From Marchantia polymorpha subsp. ruderalis (taxonomy: Eukaryota > Streptophyta > Marchantiopsida > Marchantiales > Marchantiaceae), in assembly GCA_037833965.1 (NCBI GenBank), contig AP031358.1, positions 7,076,001 to 7,140,000 on the forward strand: a DNA stretch of 64,000 nucleotides, read 5' to 3'. This document shows positions 27,898 through 39,726 of this stretch, piece by piece. Both the position numbers and the translations under genes were made by a program. The stretch's first letter is position 1; each line of letters begins with the position of its first letter. Below the pieces are notes generated by a model. It ran no database searches and was not told where the DNA came from. It worked only from the letters and a program-made list of their open reading frames with translations.

Positions 27898-29980
27898 AAT
27901 GTTGTAAATTATTCCTTTTGATCGGTCCCGGTACCATGAGATAGTGAGACTGCAATCTTGGCCCGTGATGAATTTCAGTGTATTCAAATCGATGTCGATC
28001 ACGGATGATCTATTCGGGACTTAAGGTTTAGTAGAAGCGCAGTAGTATACGAAAGCAAGGTGCATGTGATTTTAGCTACTGGAACAACGGTACGTCAACC
28101 TCTAGGTTGATTCATAAACTTTGTGAGCGAGATAGAGCACAAGTGTGCCAGACCGTTGCCTTAGGACGTCGATTCAGAGGCGATCAAGACCATCCATCGA
28201 TGAAATTGATCGATCGATCAATTCTCTTAATAAGTGATTTTGATTCAATCTCTGCAAAAGTGAAATTCTGTAGACGTAGAATTAGATGTGTATGTACTAG
28301 ATTCCTGGACCAATTTGTGAGCAATTTTGATGGGGAAACCTACTTTTATACTGTCTACGCATGACTCAAGCAGCCGCTTAATTACTTGTTTATCACCTGT
28401 AACATTCTTTCTATGAGTTTTGGGAAAGTCTTCATATTCACTCCGAGAATTCCAGGAGCCCAATCGATTTCAGAAAGCTTCTCGTGATGAGAAGCTCCTA
28501 CAAATGGCCTCTATGGACGGGTAATCGTCAAATCGTCAATCTTCAGTCTCTGTCAATGAATACGTAGAAGTACTAAGATTCAAAAGAAAAGAATGCGGCC
28601 CAACGACGACTCAAACCAAGGGTGGAAAAGTCGATCGAAGATCAATAAGAAGTCGAATGTGAACTGATTTTCCTTTTATATGCACCAAAAAAGATACAGC
28701 CTAAGTCCGGATCTACAACACTGGGCTAGGCACTCTTCTAGACTACTTGTAGCCTTAACTTATTCAGAATCAATCAATTCTTTAAAAATTTATTGTAGAA
28801 ATGAACTATTGTCTACATTCCCCAGAAGAAATATTCATCATGAAATACATAAAATACTTCAAAGGTATGTTGTAGCACAATCTCTACTCATAGAGATGCT
28901 ACGTTTCAAATTACATTGCCGAGACACGTTTCAAATTGGCTCCACATTCATACTCAAAGGTACTCCACGTTGCTGAGATCATTGTGCAATCACTGAGACA
29001 GTATTCAGCCCACACTACAGTTCAGCGTCACAGAAGGAGAATTTAACGTGGTTTTTCAACCTGAAGTATGTACTTTGACGAGATGCTAAAAGTGTGGACT
29101 CTACCTACAGCTAATAAGTACGGAATTTATGCATCAATTGGAAATATTCAAGATCAGGTCAAGGCTTTAAGGTTGACTGTCTCCAATGCGAAAGAATCTG
29201 AAGCTGTGTAGCGCTTTACAGCATCATATTTAGCGGAAAGTATTCTCCACATATTATCTGCAGCCAAGTACGTGGTCGTTCTTCGTTACTTACATCTACC
29301 GTCAGTGCTGGCAGCGAGCATCGTGGGCAAGATCAGATCCAGGAATCTGGAGTCAAAGCTACCTTCGAAATTTCCTGCAGAAGAAGATTCATGACAATCA
29401 ATCGAATGTGTCGAGTTGGCATAGAAACCCAAGGATGTGGGAGAAGTACGGCACACGATTTGTGTTGGGAAAGAAGGTTCTGTTCTGAGCTCTCCTGTTA
29501 GAACCTCTTGGACTTGCAATATCTGTTAGATATTCGAAAAGCTTGTACCACAACAACGACATTTATATGTTCTCCGAAACCAAAGGCTGCGGCGATCTAC
29601 CCTAGATCTACCTAAATAAAACACATTTGCTGTCACCGGTGTCCATGCTACTTTGCATTATACTCTGTGCCCCATACAGTGAGTCGAATCTCGTCATGCT
29701 ATCCTGACAATTAGCGATTCTTGATTCCATCTTGTTTCCTCGTTGCCTTTCTGCAAGGGGCAAGGAGCCAAGGAGTTCAGCCAACGTGACCGAGTACGTA
29801 CGCCAACCCGGTGTCGAATATTTATAGATGCTCAGTCCCCTCATGCTCTCTGTTGGTGGGGGATGAAGGTTCTTGTCTGGCTTTTAATGAGGTTCATGCA
29901 CTTCATGATATTCCAGCTTAGACAAAAAGCATCAAAAGCTAGAGAGTGGTGCCTTAAGGGTTGCTGCTACTGCCTACTAC

Positions 29981-30110
29981 AGGAAACATAAGGAATAATC
30001 TGATCTGCGTCACTTGAGAACACGGCTTGGTTTCTTGATTTCATCACGAGAGTCTAAGGACCAGGCCATGGTCGCAAGGGACGCAGATCAGATTATTTCT
30101 TATGTTTTCT
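29981..30110. ncRNA. 130-nt foldback, candidate microRNA precursor or foldback element
   Basis: The arms 29,981-30,033 and 30,058-30,110 pair along 53 positions. I count four mismatches and a handful of G-U pairs (on the plus strand), with no bulges and a loop of about 24 nt. The outer 31 bp contain no mismatch. This shape fits a plant microRNA precursor or a small foldback transposon. No mature sequence is recognised, and the strand of any transcript is unknown. It lies in the intergenic space between AMT-b and AMT-c. Confidence 0.4.
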
Positions 30111-30260
30111 TGAAATGTTGCTGGACGACGGAAAAACTGTAGCTTTCAGAGATGATCAGGTATCCAGCAAGACTGTCAATCAGACCACCAAATCTAGAAT
30201 GAACCCTCCACATTATGAATCCCCACAGAATTAGGGGTATCTGAAGATTCAGAAGACCTG

Positions 30261-30342
30261 AACTTGGATCCATATCGTTGATGAGTTATATGAGCTGACT
30301 CAACTTGGAACCATATCGTTGATGAGTTATATGAGCTGACTA
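30261..30342. repeat. 41-bp tandem duplication, two copies
   Basis: Units at 30,261-30,301 and 30,302-30,342 differ at only a couple of positions. Both contain ATATCGTTGATGAG. A recent local duplication is the simplest explanation. Confidence 0.85.
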
Positions 30343-31228
30343 AGACCCACGGACGATGGAGTGCCTGACAATTAGGAACTTCATAGATATGTTTGCTAAA
30401 CACAAGGCAATTATTCAGTAGGTGAGTGGTGCATTCTTCTTGTAGCTGAGTCTTGATGATCTACACTCCACGTGGGTCTCTCTCTCTGAAGATATGTTAG
30501 CTCCGTCATTCTTTACTTGATTTTGTACACAGATATGCTGCCGTAGCATTTGTCATTTGTCGAGCTCTTCATGTTGATAATATTTTCTTCAATAACAGAA
30601 GTGGGGTAGAAAGTCTTGGTGTTCAAACAGCAAAAGTCGATTCGAATCTCGAAGTTCTATGTGATTCTCCATGTGGGTTCTCTGATTCCTATTACAGTCT
30701 CCCCTCGGAGAGATGAGGTTCCATGACTAGATCCTCGCTTTGTTACGAACAAGATAAACTCAAGGTATTTCCACTATCAAGAACAGGATCTTCAGGAAAT
30801 ACTTAAACTTTCATACTGATAAATAGAATGATCGGAAAGTAAGAATCACAATGGCGTCTTTTATATTCATCCAAGCGAGCGAGTTTACAAAGACTCAAGT
30901 ATGCTTGATCATAAACTATTTGTAATTCATATAAGGACTTCAGATTATTTATCTGGAAGTCGGTAAAGGATTGGTGCTTATTGATAAGCTGGAGCTGATT
31001 GATCGATCGATCAATCGGGTCGTTACATCTTCGACATCCAGCACTAGGAAAATCTATCTAAATTCAATTTTTTGGAATCATTCGACCCAACTACTGCTAA
31101 ATATGCGTCATCAATCTGACTTCACTTGTGATCGATCGAGAGATCATTTGTGGTCGGACTGACTACAACGAATGCCAAACTACAATCTCTTGCTAATATG
31201 TGAATGTGTTTCACCGTGACCAGATGTC

Positions 31229-32788
31229 TCAAATGGCTTCTTGCATTTCTCTGTTGTTCCTGGATCCTTCACGACTGGCGTTCACAGAATCGGCCTTAGC
31301 GAAATTTTGTCCTGCCCTGACGGAGAGAGGAGGAAGAAGAATTGGGTCCTCGTTGGAGTAAGCAGTACCGCCATGGCTGGTGAGATCCATACCCGCCATT
31401 TCATCCTCAGGTGAAATCCTCAACAGTTTGTACCTGTCCAGAAGATAGAAGCACGGAACCATGGTGGCAGTTACCCATCCAATAACCACCAGAATCTCGA
31501 TGAGCTGAGCAGCAAGAAGCCTGCCACCACCGCCCATGAAGAGGCCGTGTCCACGGTCTGGTCCATAAGCCTCGAATACATACTTCTCTCTCGCAAACAA
31601 GCCCGTGAAAAGCAGTCCCCAAGCTCCACAACCTCCGTGCAGCTGCGCAGCTTCCAGAGGGTCGTCATATTTGAACTTGGGTGCGAGGTGGTTGAATCCC
31701 ATGAGCACCCATGCAGCTCCAAATCCACAGATGATGGCGGCCCACGGTTCCACCACAGCACACCCGGCCGTGATCGCTGCGAACCCTCCCAACAAACCAT
31801 TGCACACATCGAGCACATTCCAGTGGCCCGTCATCCATCTGCGACCGAAGAGCGTGGTCAGAGCTGCAGTGCATCCTGCGAGGGTGGTGGTGACTCCGGT
31901 CCTGCCCACTCCAGTCCAGTTGCCTTCGAAGGCCGAGCCGGCATAGGGGACCACAATTTTGACGTACGAGCCTGGGTTGAATCCGAACCATCCGAACCAC
32001 AACAAGAAGCTGCCGAGCACGACGAGCGAAGCGTTGTGGCCTCTCATGTCCATGCCGGGCTGGCCTTTGCTTCCGAATCGGCCAATTCTCGGGCCTTCAA
32101 TGTATGCTCCCCAGAGGCCTGCGATGCCTCCCACCATATGCACTACTCCACTGCCTGCGAAGTCGATGGCTCCCACTCCGAATAATCGGTTAGTGACAGC
32201 GGCGGCGCCCAGCCATCCGTCGATGGACCACATCCAGTGCGCGACGATCGGGTACACGAAGCCAGTGAGGAAGGATGAGTAGACGAGGTAGGCGACGAAC
32301 TGCGTGCGCTCGGCGATGGAGCCGCTGGTGATTCCTGCTGCAGCGATGGCGAACGCCCACTGGAAGAGGAAGAAGCTGAAGTCGAAGCCATTGGTCTCGT
32401 TGGGCATTTTGTGCAGGCCGAAGAAGTTGCTGCCGATGAAGCCATTGTTGGTCTGGCTGCGCCCGAAGGCGAAACCGAATCCGAAGAGGTAGAACGAGAT
32501 GCCTCCCGCCGCTGCGTCCAGCACATTGGTCATCATGATGTTCATGGTGTTTTTGGCTCGAACCGATCCTGCACACAGCATGGCGAAGCCGATCTGCATG
32601 GAGAAGACCAGGTACGTCGAGAAGAGCAGGTAGATGTTGTCCACGGCCAGCGTGTGGGTGGACAAACTCGACGAGACGTCGGCGAATTTGCTGCACATGA
32701 ACTCCCCGATGGAGCTGGCATTGCTCAGGCCTGCTGCCGTCAGCAGCCCCGTGAGACTGGCCAAATCTCCTTCCACGCACCCGGCCAT
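31229..32788 (-). CDS. AMT1: AMT-c: AMT1-type ammonium transporter, intronless
   Basis: This encodes a complete 519-residue AMT1-type ammonium transporter. The ATG has A at -3 and G at +4 and opens the conserved MAGC N-terminus. Conserved pore features are Asp209, His217 and His384. The regulatory tail reads GMDLTSHGG with Thr470, so the Arg that follows the threonine in AMT-a and AMT-b is Ser here, as in AMT-d. The last 40 residues are polar and unique. The gene is convergent with AMT-b and divergent from the F-box gene. Its upstream region shares a TATAAG position and neighbouring bases with AMT-d, and a ten-base block with AMT-a. Confidence 0.97.
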   Translation of the reverse strand: MAGCVEGDLASLTGLLTAAGLSNASSIGEFMCSKFADVSSSLSTHTLAVDNIYLLFSTYLVFSMQIGFAMLCAGSVRAKNTMNIMMTNVLDAAAGGISFYLFGFGFAFGRSQTNNGFIGSNFFGLHKMPNETNGFDFSFFLFQWAFAIAAAGITSGSIAERTQFVAYLVYSSFLTGFVYPIVAHWMWSIDGWLGAAAVTNRLFGVGAIDFAGSGVVHMVGGIAGLWGAYIEGPRIGRFGSKGQPGMDMRGHNASLVVLGSFLLWFGWFGFNPGSYVKIVVPYAGSAFEGNWTGVGRTGVTTTLAGCTAALTTLFGRRWMTGHWNVLDVCNGLLGGFAAITAGCAVVEPWAAIICGFGAAWVLMGFNHLAPKFKYDDPLEAAQLHGGCGAWGLLFTGLFAREKYVFEAYGPDRGHGLFMGGGGRLLAAQLIEILVVIGWVTATMVPCFYLLDRYKLLRISPEDEMAGMDLTSHGGTAYSNEDPILLPPLSVRAGQNFAKADSVNASREGSRNNREMQEAI

Positions 32789-33656
32789 CTTTGCAAGCCT
32801 TTCTGATTCCCTCTATCACTGTCTCCGATTACAACCGATTGGGATCCCAAATCAGAACTGCCTTGCGCTCATCGGTAGCATGCACTTTCAGAATTGCAGC
32901 TCAGAAGAATGTCTGAGCTCTGGGCGGGCGGGCTTGAGAGCTAGGCCAATGCCATCAAGACCTGGAGAGGGCTTTGAGGCTGCTGCTCTCACTGGATCAT
33001 TAAGCTGTCTTATACACTCACTCTAGCCAGACCTCGGGTGTCGACCTCAGGAGGCCGATGTTCGACCTGCCAGCAGAGAGAGAGGAGGAAGATGAGCTGA
33101 TGGAATTGAGGAACATTCTGGCTGCTTTCATAGTGCAGTCGAGTGCTCAACCCGGGGTCTGGGATTGTGCAAAGATTCCCCTCCGACTCACCGATCCAGC
33201 CCCATGTCTATCGCAGGCTTTGAAGGTCAAGTACTGCAAGCCCCGGAGATTCACAATTCCGTCGACAGCTTGAGAATATTGTCCTTGTTGGAGATCATAC
33301 GGTCAGTCTCTTGTTCTGAGACAAGGCTCTTCAAGTTGAGAGCCAGCTCAATGCCTACCAAAGGTCCTGAAGGCCATTCTAAATATGGATACCATTGCTC
33401 TGCTGGGGATCATTGTGTCTAGCACTCATTGTAGCTTGCTCTCGTTGGCCAGGCCCTGTGGCGACTCGAAACCGTTTTTCACAGGGAGCCAATAATGCAG
33501 TAAAAATATTAGTAATATATTCGGATCCGAGAGAAAAGAGCCCTACTATACACATCGAGCTCTGGGACTGGCAGATTAGTGACAATCGGTACATGTACTT
33601 CTCATGTCCTCTAGAAATATGTTGGTTCCAGATGGAATGCCTGCAACTGCTGCCAA
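32789..33656. other. 5' region of AMT-c
   Basis: This holds the presumed leader and promoter of AMT-c, including the conserved element at 33,004-33,024. Open frames on either strand have no recognisable domain. Confidence 0.4.
33004..33024 (-). promoter_or_regulatory. putative core promoter of AMT-c (TATAAG)
   Basis: The minus-strand TATAAG lies at 33,008-33,013, 220 bp upstream of the AMT-c ATG, and is preceded by TAGAGTGAGT. AMT-d has TATAAG 216 bp before its ATG, followed by a similar series of short matches (GCT, ATCC, AGCAGC). AMT-a keeps the TAGAGTGAGT block. Conservation in non-coding DNA between paralogues is the evidence. Transcription itself is not shown. Confidence 0.5.
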
Positions 33657-34067
33657 ATGATACTATGTCTCCTGCTCTGTGAACCCTGTTTGAGTGTCTT
33701 GAACGTCTCGGAGGCTCTGAATTCACATCCGACCTGCATATCTGCGTTGGTACTTTCTTCACTGAAGTTGAGGCCTCGGTCTCAACTCGGACTCAAGTCT
33801 AGGGTTTACTTCTACAATTCTGTATCTCAAATGCATATCTCTTCTGTAGTCAGCACACGCTCATGTTCAATTTCTTCAGCAGATGCAAAGCTGGATGATT
33901 ATGAATTTTGCCCTCTTGATCGATGCGATTCTAACGACGTTCTAGAGCTCTGCGATGGTAACTGCACTTCAATCAGTGCAGAATTTTTGGATGCAAATGT
34001 GAACATGCCCTGTTCACTGATTTCAGGACATGTATTCTATGATTTTTACATCTCTCTTTTCGATTGA
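33657..34067 (+). CDS. hypothetical ORF with hydrophobic N-terminus
   Basis: This is a 136-codon ATG-started frame with a Leu/Cys-rich first dozen residues and about ten cysteines overall. Its second half is acidic, rich in Asp and Ser. I do not recognise it and see no typical promoter directly before it. It could be a small secreted protein, an exon, or a chance frame in the gap between AMT-c and the F-box gene. Base composition is not strikingly gene-like. Confidence 0.2.
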   Translation: MILCLLLCEPCLSVLNVSEALNSHPTCISALVLSSLKLRPRSQLGLKSRVYFYNSVSQMHISSVVSTRSCSISSADAKLDDYEFCPLDRCDSNDVLELCDGNCTSISAEFLDANVNMPCSLISGHVFYDFYISLFD

Positions 34068-35033
34068 TGTAAAGAGGCGTAATCATTGTGTTCGGTGCAA
34101 CCTGGTCTGAGGAGGTCGTTTCTTTTATAAACTCGTCACATCACGCTATTGTAAGTTGTGCTTCAGGTTGAGCTCAGTGGTGGTCAGTTGCAACCTGACC
34201 ACATCGTATCTTCCATTTTGATGATCTCAGGAGATGAACGTCTCGATATTTGGCTCGAATCATTGACTTCAATCCAAAAGCGTGTCTCGTTTGCTCGTTC
34301 AATCACTAGAACCATCGTATAAGCATTGCACACGAAGAACTTTACACGGCGTAAAACCATCGTAGACACAGGCACATAACTCTAACTCTTACTGACCACC
34401 CACGAAGAAACTTCCTCTTCTTTCTGAATGCAGTGTTGACTTCGTGTGAAGGCAATGGACATCATCAATCCAAAGTTCATCAAGTTGAAGGGAATAAACA
34501 GTATGACTTCATGGACTCTCCAGGGAATGAAGTCATCACGTGTGCATGAAAGTCGCGTGAGAAGAAAGTCCTTACTGAGTTGAAACCTCGACTTTTACAT
34601 TTCTTTCAGAACAGTGTTGGCTGTCTATGTGCTAGCGCAGACCTTCTCGTCGACTCTGAAGATACAACTGCAGCAGTTCAAGTGGTCTTCCAAACACATG
34701 TGGGCGAGAAAACTGGAGAAAACTGGAAAAGAAACAACCTGTCTTGACCTGACAAGAATGTTCGTACTGTGAATCGGAATGTTGCCTTTGACACCTGCTG
34801 TAAATAGATAATACTGAATGAGTCCAGAAATGTGAATGCAGAGATCGTTCACCATGATCTCCCATGACAATTGAAACAGAATGACTGCTCGGAGCTCATT
34901 TCTTACACCAAATATCACCAGCACATGTAATCACACGCGCAAGCTTAGCACACCAGAGCAGATTGACCTCTTGGAACAGCAACTCACATGCTACTAGTCC
35001 ATTCTATTCAAGAATTAGGAGTCCAAAGCTCCA

Positions 35034-35069
35034 TTGCTTTCCCTGTGCAAGTCTGCACAGGAAAAGCAA
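35034..35069. repeat. 16-bp hairpin with 4-nt loop
   Basis: The arms 35,034-35,049 and 35,054-35,069 pair with one mismatch across a 4-base loop. It is too short for a typical plant microRNA precursor and may be a small foldback. Confidence 0.6.
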
Positions 35070-35667
35070 CGCTTAAGTCGCAAGACGAGGTGAAAACTGT
35101 TGTGGTGCAAGTCGATTGATTACTCAGGTTGGTGTCCATATAAATGAGGCCTCGAGTGATGGGAAGGTCGAGCACAGACCGAACATACAACTGCACGCTG
35201 AGCCTTCGTGAGGGTTTTACAACCCTCGGTTCTCATCGATATATTGATAGCTGTAGATATTTACATTTTACACGGCCTGATGTTTTCCAGGTGCAATAGA
35301 AATTCAATTATCGCAAGTCATCCGATGCTCTCTCGAGAGCTTCATCCCAAGCAGGACCCTGAATTCCAAACAGTCAGCTTTGCTTCGGCTTCCAGCCGCA
35401 ACGGTTTCTGCTTGGATCAGAATCCCCTCCCCTCATAACGGAAGACTGATGACAATTGGAACGATGTAATAATGTCGTGGAGTTTTGTCGAAATCTCAAT
35501 ATGGAATCTGAGAACGTGGCCATTGGGCATAAGATCTGATGGAAAAGTCTCCAAGACTTTCACGCTAGGATCTGTCCGTTGTAATGAGTGTCGTTGATTT
35601 GAGTTCTGTCCGATACTTTAAGCCGTTGCACATGTCGGATGGATTTTGAGTTCCTCATAGCTTCATG

Positions 35668-35674
35668 TATAAAG
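35668..35674 (+). promoter_or_regulatory. TATA box candidate for the F-box gene
   Basis: TATAAAG lies about 420 bp upstream of the F-box ATG. It would give a leader of roughly 390 nt if no upstream intron exists. It is the best TATA match in that interval. Confidence 0.35.
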
Positions 35675-36090
35675 AGCCGTCGAGTGCTGGAGTCACGGCT
35701 GCCTGTCATTCCAGCCTCATCGGTCGATGGACTGGAAGCTCATAGCAAAATGAGTAGATTGCTATGACTGCTCATGGAATCGGGCAGCGAATTTGTTGCA
35801 TGACTTTTCAGTGGAAAGCCTCCACTTGAGTGATCGAGAGGTTCAAGGTGAGGCTTTCGGGACTGAAGGAGGAGGACTGCTTTCGAAGCGCTCGATCGTC
35901 GAAGCATATGGATTTCCAGGAAACTGATGGATTTCTCAGGAACTGATGTCGGATTTCCAGTCCACTTATGGCTATCAATGAGCTCCTCAATCAGTCCGCT
36001 GATTAAAGTTATTGGAGCCCACCGCAGCTTCGTCTTGTCCATCGGTTTCAAGCTTAGGCATATCCAGCTACCCTGGAACACTTTGATTCG

Positions 36091-37812
36091 ATGGAATTGC
36101 GGTATTTTCCCTATGGTAGCAGACCAGAGGCTTTCCGAGACACGAGGATGGGTGGTTCCAGTGATGACGGCACGGGATTTGGAGAAGATTTAGATGTTTC
36201 CAGCAGCTCCTTCGACTCAGAGTTTGAAATAACTGAAGGAGAAGAGATGCACGAGGACGAGAGCTCGTTTGTGTTATGCGAGGAGTTGAAACTCCTTTCA
36301 TTCTCGTGCAGAGCAAAGCGTTCAGCACGGCAGATAAGATCTCAGCCTTTTTTGGGTCTCACGAAGTACATCCCTGCCTACCATCGAAAACGATCAAAGT
36401 CGGGCCTGCTACCATCGCCTCTATCACTTTCAACCTCGCGGCGAGCAGAATTTGACGACCTTTGTGAAGGAGTGAAAAGGGACATACTGAGCCGACTGCC
36501 AGCAGCGAGCGTGCTTTCAAACCGTAGTGTCAACTGCGAGTGGAGCAGAATACTCTCTTCAGACAGATTTCTAACCAACGAGTGGGCCAAGAACAGGCCG
36601 GATGAGAAGTGGATCTTCCTGCACAATCCAAATCGGCCAGAAGTTTTTCTTTTCTATGATCCCACTTACCATCAATGGAGGTACAAATCACTCCCAGGGC
36701 CTGGATCCTTTCTGACCAACATGACCAGCAAATCCCTGGCCACTGCCGGCGGTTTAGTGTATGCTCTGGGACGAGGAGCTGGGGCTCTCTTTGTCAAGGT
36801 TTGCAATCCCCTCACGGGCGAGGTATCTACTTTCCCATTCCCTGTCACTGCGCAGAACAGCAATTCAAGTCTCAGTATACTCATCACTGAGCACAAGAAG
36901 ACTGGATCCTATGGCATACTCGTGCAAGATTACGCACTCAGGGTTGATGGTCCGGATCCACGGCTGCTGGGCAATGTTGCTGGGCATTACGAGATGATAA
37001 TCTCCCCGACGAGAAAATTCTCGCTCTATTCGTCCGACAATGGCTTATGGTTGGATCTTCCGGATATCAAGCCTGAAATTATTCCAGGCCAGGAATCATT
37101 CGTGCATCTCCATTTATTGCAGAGGTTTCGATACGAAGATGGGCAGCTGTGCTTCTATCCAATGAGCGTAGTAGATTGCATCCATAAGGGAAATGTTGTG
37201 TGGCTTGATATTCAGAGCCAACAGTGGACTTTCCATCTACCAATCAATTGGATACCAGCAGAGTCATCACGAATAAACAAACTGCTTCGCAGAAAGTGTT
37301 TAATGAAAATATTCGAGAGAGATGGAGAATTGATTTTAGTGACGATCGTGAGGAATTTTCGGTCGACGGGCTTAGAAATCTGGACACGGAGCCTGTCTCG
37401 GAGTGAGAATGATGACACACTTTGCTGGAGACGGCTGGACATCCTGCCTAGGAGATTCGCTTCGCTGCTTGTGACCACTACGGAGCCCGAGTACCGTGTG
37501 ACGAGAAGATTCAGGAGACCGAAGAAACGCTCGATTTCAGAAACGCTGAGCAACCTTTTATTCTTTCCGCTCGGAGACAAGGTGCATGGCGATAAGCTTC
37601 TGATCATGAATGCCCACAACTTCAATACGATCACGTTCGATTTCGCGGATAAGCCCGGAAAACAGCGATGGAAATTCCTGGGATCACCTACTATACCGAA
37701 TTTTTCGGATACATATAATTGTTGTCGGTTTCTAAAAGAGCTGAGCGAGCTTTGGACTAAGGGATTTTGTCAGGCCTGTATATTCGAACCTCGTTTGGAT
37801 GCTAAACCGTAG
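36091..37812 (+). CDS. F-box protein, probably with a kelch-like C-terminal half
   Basis: This is a 573-residue intronless protein. Residues about 121-166 (LCEGVKRDILSRLPAASVLS and the following Cys-x-x-Trp and Asp-Arg-Phe) match the F-box fold. An F-box would bind SKP1 in an SCF ubiquitin ligase. Residues about 175-530 contain spaced Trp, Gly-Gly-Leu-Val-Tyr and NPLTG-type strands, as in plant F-box/kelch proteins. The substrate is unknown. The N-terminal 60 residues are acidic and Ser-rich. The first ATG has a weak context (T at -3); Met20 at 36,148 has A at -3 and G at +4 and may be the real start. It lies between two ammonium transporters, but no functional link can be read from the sequence. 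Confidence 0.8.
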   Translation: MELRYFPYGSRPEAFRDTRMGGSSDDGTGFGEDLDVSSSSFDSEFEITEGEEMHEDESSFVLCEELKLLSFSCRAKRSARQIRSQPFLGLTKYIPAYHRKRSKSGLLPSPLSLSTSRRAEFDDLCEGVKRDILSRLPAASVLSNRSVNCEWSRILSSDRFLTNEWAKNRPDEKWIFLHNPNRPEVFLFYDPTYHQWRYKSLPGPGSFLTNMTSKSLATAGGLVYALGRGAGALFVKVCNPLTGEVSTFPFPVTAQNSNSSLSILITEHKKTGSYGILVQDYALRVDGPDPRLLGNVAGHYEMIISPTRKFSLYSSDNGLWLDLPDIKPEIIPGQESFVHLHLLQRFRYEDGQLCFYPMSVVDCIHKGNVVWLDIQSQQWTFHLPINWIPAESSRINKLLRRKCLMKIFERDGELILVTIVRNFRSTGLEIWTRSLSRSENDDTLCWRRLDILPRRFASLLVTTTEPEYRVTRRFRRPKKRSISETLSNLLFFPLGDKVHGDKLLIMNAHNFNTITFDFADKPGKQRWKFLGSPTIPNFSDTYNCCRFLKELSELWTKGFCQACIFEPRLDAKP

Positions 37813-38298
37813 ACAGAAATCTGTGTGCACTCAACTTGACGCTCATCTCACAGGAGGCTGTTTCGACGAGCATAGGACAGAATCTAGAACCTCTCGATTC
37901 TTGGCAGGTATCAGCACCTGGATGCGAAATCTTCATACAGCGAACTGCGAAGTGAAATGGGAATTGCGGAACCGATCTTTATTGAAAGGAAAAGTCCTGC
38001 AAGGCCGGAGTCGAAATTGTCAAATTCCAGACACTCGAGAAATTGTGGTAAAATTCACTTGTGCAGGAGCAAAGATTGTGATCTAGTCCCTTCTAAGCTT
38101 CTAGAACTGTGTTGGAAAGTAGTGTTCATGACTGCCAGTTGCTGCTTCAAGTAAGCTTTTCAACGAAAGACGCATTCATGCACAAGTTCTGACTCGATGC
38201 TTTGAAATCTCTAAAGATATCCTGGAAAATGACTCAGACAATGTTTCCATGCAGTCTAATGAATTTCCTGAAAAAGTCATATTAGAATGATGCACCCT

Positions 38299-38330
38299 TG
38301 CACTTGAATGCACAAGTGCATTCAAGTGCA
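38299..38330. repeat. 15-bp perfect hairpin with 2-nt loop
   Basis: The arms 38,299-38,313 and 38,316-38,330 are exact reverse complements. The structure lies about 490 bp after the F-box stop codon. Confidence 0.75.
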
Positions 38331-39505
38331 TCTTGTTCAATTTGCATATTCTGTACATAACGAAGAATAAGCATGTTCAACTAGAAAAATTCAAAGATCA
38401 AGTCAAAACCAAATGAGCTAAACCTTATGGCCCTCTGATGTGACTGAGTTTTTTTTTCCCAAGTATATCTTTTTGTATGTATAATGGCTACAACATATGT
38501 AAGGATAAACTAGACTAAAAAGAAAAGATATTTGCTCATACTAGGAACCAAGATTACATTGGCAAGAAACCAAGTTTCAGAGGCAACACCATAAAGGGAG
38601 CTGATTGCCTTCTTCGTTCACTGGGTACTGTAGTAATAGCTCGAGGCGTACAGCAAAGGAAAGAAACAATTCTGTAAATTCAAGACAAGGAGAAGTGAAA
38701 TGCTCACCGATTCATACATATAGGGAGACGGGCGATACATTCCGCTTTGGTTTTCTCCAGATCGTCGAATCGATGATCCTGTAGAAGCAGAAAGTCGTGC
38801 TCATCCGATACCAGCACGACGGGAAATTGAACAGCTCCTACGATACATTTGAAACTACCCTTCCGTGTCGATATGACTTTGACAGGGTATGCCGTGTTCT
38901 GCGTCTGTACCCAGGTTATTTTGACCCATGGTATTCTGTCTGTCTAGGACGAAGGAACTTGTAGTACGTCTTTGCAGTCTGAAGGAAGCGAGACCATCTT
39001 CAAAGCCTTCGTACTGAACAGCTGCAGCTGTGATCGAGAGGAGTTTAACGGTTTCTTAAGGGATTCATACTGAGTTGTGATCTTTGTGGGTTTTTGTAGT
39101 TTACGAATTTGGTCAAGTGGTGTCTAAAAATACGCATGAACAGTCAAGAAGCGAAGAAGGTGGGAAGATTCTCCCACCTTACTCGTAACCTTCATTCGCA
39201 GAGGGCCTAACTAAAATCGTAACTGCGTTACCGCAATGAACGTGCATGGACAATATTTGGGTTCGAGACCATAATTAGATTGACCTTCAGAAACCTCGAT
39301 AGATGTATATTGAGCTGGTTTGATTCATCAATGTGAAGCGGAAAAATGTCGGTAGAGGCTCGAACTGACCACACGCAATATGCAGGGACAACAAACCTCC
39401 AAAATGGCTCCCATTAGGACTCGAGCTGGCAGGTAAGATTCCCAGGAATAATTATCCATTTTCAAATGGTGTGTGAACATCAACACCTCCAGGTGCAGCG
39501 GAAGT

Positions 39506-39511
39506 TATAAG
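39506..39511 (+). promoter_or_regulatory. TATA box candidate for AMT-d
   Basis: TATAAG lies 216 bp upstream of the AMT-d ATG, nearly the same distance as in AMT-c (220 bp). Short matches with AMT-c continue for about 40 bp downstream, which supports shared descent of this promoter. Confidence 0.5.
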
Positions 39512-39726
39512 AAGGCTATCCATCCCCAGGATTCAGCAGCTCAACTTCAAGCTCTGTACATGGACAAACCACCAGCTGTAGCGACCTGTGTCAGATGGAG
39601 ATCGAGGTCTAATCGAGGTGTACATCAGTGGGAACTCGAAGTGAGTTGTAATAATAAGGTTTGCACGACGTCGAGTCTGAAGCTGCAGGTCCAGGTCCAG
39701 CTTCAGCTCCAGCTCGAACTCTGAAG

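Larger units (their letters stand above)
27898..31228. other. 3.3 kb between convergent AMT-b and AMT-c
   Basis: No gene is supported here. The stretch holds the 3' flanks of both transporters. A GATC-based palindrome, TTGATCGATCGATCAA, occurs at about 28,205 and nearly identically at about 31,000. The stretch also contains the long foldback at 29,981-30,110 and a 41-bp tandem duplication at 30,261-30,342. Open frames of 60-98 codons resemble nothing known. Confidence 0.4.
34068..36090. other. gap upstream of the F-box gene
   Basis: No gene is recognised. It contains a hairpin at 35,034-35,069 and the presumed F-box promoter and leader from about 35,668. The leader would contain short upstream ATGs. 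Confidence 0.35.
37813..39726. other. gap between the F-box gene and AMT-d
   Basis: No gene is recognised. It contains a 32-bp palindrome at 38,299-38,330 and the AMT-d core promoter candidate at 39,506. No clear AATAAA follows the F-box stop; GAATAAG near 38,370 is only a weak variant. Confidence 0.35.
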
